Assembly (NCBI GenBank): GCA_947631525.1
Contig: CANRLQ010000034.1
Span: 1-9,503 of the forward strand
DNA from: an uncultured Bacilli bacterium
Lineage (GTDB): Bacteria; Bacillota_I; Bacilli_A; RF39; UBA660
Length of the DNA stretch: 9,503 nucleotides
Direction of reading: 5' to 3'
The notes under the pieces were generated by a model. It made no database searches, was not told the DNA's origin, and saw only the letters and a program-made list of their open reading frames with translations. Below are positions 7,005-9,503 of the stretch, in pieces (position 1 is the stretch's first letter; every line of letters starts with the position of its first letter). Made by a program: the position numbers and the translations under genes.

Positions 7005-7247
7005 ATGAATTTAGTTAATTTAACAGAATTTTTAGTAAAGAATATTGTAAAAAATCCTGATATGATTTCAGTAAAACAATATGATGATGAAGAATTTATA
7101 ACAATTGAAGTACTTGTTTCAAGTGATGATATGGGTTGTATAATCGGTAAAAACGGTGTAATTGCTAATTCAATTAGAACGCTTATTCAAGCTTCAGCTT
7201 ATGCTAATGATTTAGGAAAAGTAAAAATAAATTTTGAATCTTTTTAA
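7005..7247 (+). CDS. khpA: KhpA, KH-domain RNA-binding protein (YlqC family)
   Basis: An 80-residue single KH-domain protein, the full normal length. The N-terminus (NLTEFLVKNIVKNPDMISV) is typical of YlqC/KhpA. The RNA-binding GXXG loop is GKNG (48-51), in CIIGKNGVIANSIRTLI. KhpA forms a dimer with KhpB (Jag/EloR) that binds many RNAs and affects cell elongation and division in Gram-positive bacteria; khpB is not in this window. It begins one base after the rpsP stop, with AGAGG (6991-6995) as ribosome binding site inside the rpsP coding end, so the two are co-transcribed. This rpsP-khpA order is widely conserved. The terminator overlapping its stop ends the operon. Confidence 0.93.
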   Translation: MNLVNLTEFLVKNIVKNPDMISVKQYDDEEFITIEVLVSSDDMGCIIGKNGVIANSIRTLIQASAYANDLGKVKINFESF

Positions 7248-7268
7248 GAAGTTAAACTTCTTTTTTTT
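7246..7268 (+). terminator. Rho-independent terminator of rpsP-khpA
   Basis: AAGAAG (7246-7251) pairs with CTTCTT (7257-7262) around TTAAA, and a T-run continues to 7268. The stem is short and AT-rich, but the position and U-tract are typical. The left arm includes the last two bases of the khpA TAA stop. Confidence 0.75.
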
Positions 7269-7341
7269 ATGGACAAAATATGTTAAATTGGCTAAATTAG
7301 GAAATAAGAATGTAAAAAATATGATTATTGCAAAGAAGAAA

Positions 7342-7370
7342 TTGTTTTTTAAATCTATAAATGTTATAAT
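7342..7370 (+). promoter_or_regulatory. Candidate sigma-A promoter with extended -10, upstream of the GNAT gene
   Basis: TTGTTT (7342-7347) lies 17 bases before a perfect TATAAT (7365-7370), with TG at 7362-7363. Transcription would start near 7377. If it drives the GNAT gene, the transcript has an untranslated leader of about 300 bases including the inverted repeat. No better promoter is seen nearer the gene. Confidence 0.4.
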
Positions 7371-7492
7371 TTTTTTAACAAATAACTTACTATATATAAT
7401 AAAATTTAGGATATCAAAAAAATATATATTGTGATTTGTACTAAATTCAGAAAAAAATTTTAAAAATTCATACTAACTTCAAGAGGTGTAAA

Positions 7493-7582
7493 ATGAAATG
7501 ATTTGAATATATTATTTAGATAGATAAAAATAAAATAACAGGTAATATAGCAAAGTTAAAAAATAACAAGATTTTAAGATAA
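7493..7582 (+). pseudogene. Possible remnant of a small gene with two in-frame stops
   Basis: AGAGGTG (7482-7488) is followed at correct spacing by ATG (7493). Its frame reads MK, TGA, FEYII, TAG, then IDKNKITGNIAKLKNNKILR and TAA at 7580-7582. The parts around the stops look protein-like and all lie in one frame, which suggests a decayed small gene or the head of a larger one. Stops are frequent by chance in DNA this AT-rich, and I recognise no family, so the evidence is weak. Confidence 0.2.
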
Positions 7583-7589
7583 TTAAACG

Positions 7590-7634
7590 ATAGATAATTT
7601 AAGAACAATTATATTGTGTTCTAAAATTATCTAT
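7590..7634. repeat. 18-bp imperfect inverted repeat ahead of the GNAT gene
   Basis: Bases 7590-7607 (ATAGATAATTTAAGAACA) are the reverse complement of 7617-7634 except for one position, with 9 bases between the arms. The octamer AGATAATT also occurs separately at 7577-7584. There is no T-run after the right arm, so it is not a standard terminator. It ends 26 bases before the GNAT ribosome binding site, a place suited to an operator or a leader-RNA hairpin; a remnant of a small mobile element is also possible. Confidence 0.6.
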
Positions 7635-7674
7635 GAAAACTCATATAAAAATCAAGTAATAGGAGAAGATATAA

Positions 7675-8208
7675 ATGAATTACAAATTAAGTGCAAAAAC
7701 AGGACAAATATTACATGCTAAAGAATTATCTTTTGAAAGAGCATGTATAGATGATTTAGATAATATATTAAGACTATATGCAGAAAGAGTGAAATGGTTT
7801 AAAGAAAAACAAATAAAACAGTGGAGCAAATATTTAGAACGCCACCCTAAAGAAGAATTTATTGATTTAATAAATAATTCAAATTATTTTATATTAAAGA
7901 AAGACAATGAAATAATTGCGGGATTTGAATTATCTACTAATAGTAAATATTGGAGAGATGAAAAAACTAAAGCTTATTATATTTATAAACTCGTAATCAA
8001 AGTAGGTTATAAAAATATTGGAGAGTTGATTTTTGAAATTTGCGAAAACGTCGCTAAAAATAATAATATGAATTATTTAAGATTAAACTGTTTAAAGAAC
8101 AATGAAAAATTAAATGAAATATATAATAATCACGGATTTAAATTTATTAAAAATGGTTATGAAGATTATTATAGTTATTTTTTAAGGGAGTTGAAAATAG
8201 ATGAATAA
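7675..8208 (+). CDS. GNAT family N-acetyltransferase
   Basis: A 177-residue single-domain acetyltransferase that should transfer an acetyl group from acetyl-CoA to an amine; the substrate is unknown. The fold elements are in order: RACIDDLDNILRLYAERVKWF (22-42), YFILKKDNEIIAGFEL (71-86, the beta2-beta3 hairpin), the acetyl-CoA segment IYKLVIKVGYKNIGELIFEI (103-122, with a G-x-x-x-I-G variant of the usual pyrophosphate loop), and the beta5-alpha4 end YLRLNCLKNNEKLNEIYNNHGFKF (134-157). Residues 1-18 precede the usual domain start and are of unclear origin, but AGGAGA (7661-7666) supports the ATG at 7675. Its 3' end overlaps the amidotransferase gene by 8 bases, which implies coupled translation. 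Such genes are common in mobile and accessory regions of Firmicutes. Confidence 0.9.
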   Translation: MNYKLSAKTGQILHAKELSFERACIDDLDNILRLYAERVKWFKEKQIKQWSKYLERHPKEEFIDLINNSNYFILKKDNEIIAGFELSTNSKYWRDEKTKAYYIYKLVIKVGYKNIGELIFEICENVAKNNNMNYLRLNCLKNNEKLNEIYNNHGFKFIKNGYEDYYSYFLRELKIDE

Positions 8209-8890
8209 AGCGATAATAGGTATTGTAGCAAAATATAGAGATGGAGCAGAAAAAGAAAAAAGAGCAGATTCTCGTATTAGAAATGAAGTAAAACAAGCAA
8301 TTTTTGACAATGGAGCTATCGCTATAGGTATAATTTCGCCAAACGAAAAAATGCAAGGTGCAGGAGATAATTGGTTAGATTATAATGACAAGATAGATAA
8401 AGAAAATATAATTAATCAAATTAAATTATGTGATGGAATTATTTTACAGGGTGGAAATGCAAACGAGGCATTTGAGCCTTTTATTGCAAAATATTGCTAT
8501 GATAATGATATACCTTGTTTAGGTATATGTGCAGGACAAAATAGTGTTGTTAGAGGGCTTGGGGGAACAACTTTTAAAGTATCAAATCCAGAAAAACATA
8601 ATCAACCTAATAAAGACTATGTTCATAACGTGAATATTGATAAAACATCAAAATTTTATAATATTGTTAAAACAGAAAAAATTAGAGTCAATTCAAGACA
8701 TAAAAGAGCAATTGATACATGTCCATTATTAGATAAAGTTGGTTTTTGTGAAGATGGCTATGCTGAAGTAGTAGAATCCAAATGCAAAAAATTCTATATG
8801 GGTGTAAGATTTCATCCAGAAAGTTTATATAAAATTGATGAAAATATGAATAATATATTTAAATATTTTATAGATGTTTGTAATAATTAA
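8201..8890 (+). CDS. Class I glutamine amidotransferase, gamma-glutamyl-GABA hydrolase (PuuD/peptidase C26) family
   Basis: A 229-residue cytosolic protein of the class I glutamine amidotransferase fold. Visible motifs are an IIGIVAKYR start, DGIILQGG (78-85, the oxyanion strand, usually LPGG), the nucleophile elbow LGICAGQN (107-114, Cys110), VNSRHKRAI (163-171, the family's VNS.H..AI) and GVRFHPES (201-208, His205 and Glu207). The catalytic triad is therefore complete. Family members hydrolyse gamma-glutamyl amide bonds, such as gamma-glutamyl-GABA in putrescine breakdown. No other putrescine genes are present, so the true substrate is open. Translation starts within the 3' end of the GNAT gene, with AAGGGAG (8183-8189) upstream, so the two proteins are probably made together. 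Confidence 0.88.
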   Translation: MNKAIIGIVAKYRDGAEKEKRADSRIRNEVKQAIFDNGAIAIGIISPNEKMQGAGDNWLDYNDKIDKENIINQIKLCDGIILQGGNANEAFEPFIAKYCYDNDIPCLGICAGQNSVVRGLGGTTFKVSNPEKHNQPNKDYVHNVNIDKTSKFYNIVKTEKIRVNSRHKRAIDTCPLLDKVGFCEDGYAEVVESKCKKFYMGVRFHPESLYKIDENMNNIFKYFIDVCNN

Positions 8891-8925
8891 AGTTGTTATC
8901 TCCTTCCCTTAGGGCACCAGATTGA
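8891..8925. other. Short GC-rich stretch between the amidotransferase and nitroreductase genes
   Basis: These 35 bases are 16/35 G or C (about 46%), against roughly a quarter in the surrounding sequence. They contain CCCTTAGGG, a near-palindrome. In no frame do they encode the missing start of the nitroreductase. Base composition and position suggest a junction where sequence was inserted or joined, but nothing identifies the source. Confidence 0.45.
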
Positions 8926-8970
8926 TACAAAACCATAAGAGGATTTACTAAAGAAGAAATAAAAAAAGAA

Positions 8971-9465
8971 ATGGTAGAAGAAATATTAAATTGTGGACGA
9001 TTAGCTCCATCTACAAAAAATAGACAGCCATGGTATTTTGTTATAGTTACAAAAAAAACAAAAGACAAAATAGCAGATATGATGATTAATTATACAATCA
9101 ATACTAATGAAACTAATGAGAGAGAACTTTTAGGTCATAAAAGTAGTGTTAATCCTACAGCAAATGTAATAAAACAAGCACCATTATTAGTTTTAATATT
9201 TAGAGAAAAAAACGATAATTGGATTATAGGAGATAACTTATCAATTGGAGCTTGTGTAGAAAATATGTGTTTAAGAGCAACTGATTTAGGAATTGGTTCT
9301 TTGTGGATTAAAGATACTATATATGTTGCAGAAGATGTTGCAAAAATGTTAGGACATGAAGATATGGAACTAAATTGTGCTTTAGCTCTTGGTTATGCAA
9401 GTCAATTTCCAAAAATGAGACCTAGAAAAAGGTTGGAAGATATAATTGAATGGTATGAAGATTAG
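8971..9465 (+). CDS. Nitroreductase family FMN oxidoreductase, N-terminus missing
   Basis: The 164-residue frame carries core nitroreductase motifs: ILNCGRLAPSTKNRQPWYFVIV (5-26), a long middle segment, WIIGDNLSIGACVENMCLRATDLGIGSLWI (84-113, flavin-binding and dimer helix), and ALALGYASQFPKMRPRKRLEDII (137-159). Relatives reduce nitro or other electron-poor substrates with NAD(P)H through bound FMN. The reading frame is recognisable further upstream, from 8926 (YKTIRGFTKEEIKKE), matching the family's K-R-x-I-R-x-F start, but an in-frame TGA (8923-8925) cuts it off with no start codon between. The ATG at 8971 has no good ribosome binding site, and starting there omits the Arg residues that normally hold the FMN phosphate. 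It may be a 5'-truncated, inactive gene or carry a sequencing error. Coding regions are otherwise intact. Confidence 0.75.
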   Translation: MVEEILNCGRLAPSTKNRQPWYFVIVTKKTKDKIADMMINYTINTNETNERELLGHKSSVNPTANVIKQAPLLVLIFREKNDNWIIGDNLSIGACVENMCLRATDLGIGSLWIKDTIYVAEDVAKMLGHEDMELNCALALGYASQFPKMRPRKRLEDIIEWYED

Positions 9466-9488
9466 GACTAAATAAATGGTCTTTTTTT
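9464..9488 (+). terminator. Rho-independent terminator after the nitroreductase
   Basis: AGGACTA (9464-9470) pairs with TGGTCTT (9477-9483) with two G-U pairs around a 6-base loop, followed by T's to 9488. The stem begins within the TAG stop (9463-9465). Confidence 0.7.
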
Positions 9489-9503
9489 CATATCTATAGC
9501 ATT

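Larger units (their letters stand above)
7248..7674. other. 427-base stretch without an intact gene
   Basis: Apart from the khpA terminator, it contains a candidate promoter (7342-7370), a short frame with a good ribosome binding site but two internal stops (7493-7582), an 18-bp imperfect inverted repeat (7590-7634) and the ribosome binding site of the GNAT gene (AGGAGA, 7661-7666). A 66-codon open frame spanning 7234-7434 starts inside khpA, runs through its terminator and resembles nothing, so I do not count it. I see no tRNA, CRISPR or known riboswitch. This is the longest gene-free interval in an otherwise packed window and marks the boundary between core genes and the accessory block. 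Confidence 0.7.

Noticed and set aside
7234..7434. Open frame of 66 codons after khpA.
   Set aside because: It starts inside khpA, runs through the terminator hairpin and has low-complexity composition typical of AT-rich non-coding DNA.
7377..7660. Possible riboswitch or T-box leader before the GNAT gene.
   Set aside because: No T-box consensus, no terminator/antiterminator pair and no recognisable ligand-binding core; only the single inverted repeat is supported.
8147..8356. Minus-strand frame of 69 codons.
   Set aside because: It is antisense to the GNAT-amidotransferase overlap, is rich in Phe, Tyr and Ser from complementing AT-rich codons, and has no supporting signals.
8868..9068. Minus-strand frame containing NPLMVLYQSGALREGDN, which reads like protein.
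   Set aside because: It overlaps two plus-strand genes, has no good start or ribosome binding site, and I cannot tie it to any family; the GC-rich stretch is reported separately instead.

Overview
The window is very AT-rich (about a quarter G+C by eye), dense with genes and uses the standard bacterial code: every Trp in a conserved position is TGG, AGG reads as a conserved Arg, and stops are mostly TAA or TAG. Gene content points to a low-GC, Gram-positive, spore-forming member of the Bacilli or a related Firmicutes lineage. It has a SpoVB-type flippase, a ComN-type small protein, a bifunctional Rel next to dtd, and a clear CotE spore-coat protein. The species cannot be named from this sequence.

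Layout. (1) 1-1373, minus strand: a spoVB-like gene with a terminator behind it, and the ribosome binding site of another minus-strand gene at the left edge. (2) 1374-1466: a divergent promoter region. (3) 1467-6006, plus strand: a tightly packed operon of comN, an unknown 182-residue gene, rel, dtd and an AI-2E-family membrane protein, closed by a hairpin terminator. (4) 6077-6619: cotE as a single gene with its own terminator. (5) 6664-7247: a strong sigma-A promoter driving rpsP and khpA, again with a terminator. (6) 7248-7674: 427 bases without an intact gene, holding a candidate promoter, a decayed-looking reading frame and an 18-bp imperfect inverted repeat. (7) 7675-9465: an accessory-looking block of a GNAT acetyltransferase overlapping a class I glutamine amidotransferase, then a nitroreductase that lacks its family's N-terminus, ending in a terminator.

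How the genes fit together. The left two thirds is a shortened version of the Bacillus spoVB-comN-...-rel-dtd neighbourhood: secDF, recJ and apt, which lie there in B. subtilis, are absent and one unrecognised gene sits between comN and rel. Rel (stringent response), Dtd (removal of D-amino acids from tRNA), rpsP and khpA (ribosome and RNA biology) are housekeeping genes. SpoVB and CotE belong to cortex and coat formation in the spore. The rimM-trmD-rplS genes that normally follow rpsP-khpA are missing here, and the accessory block takes their place.

I found no convincing undescribed multi-gene system. The points most worth a second look are the nitroreductase that has lost its start next to a 35-base GC-rich stretch, the non-coding region with the inverted repeat ahead of the GNAT gene, and the unknown gene inside the rel operon.
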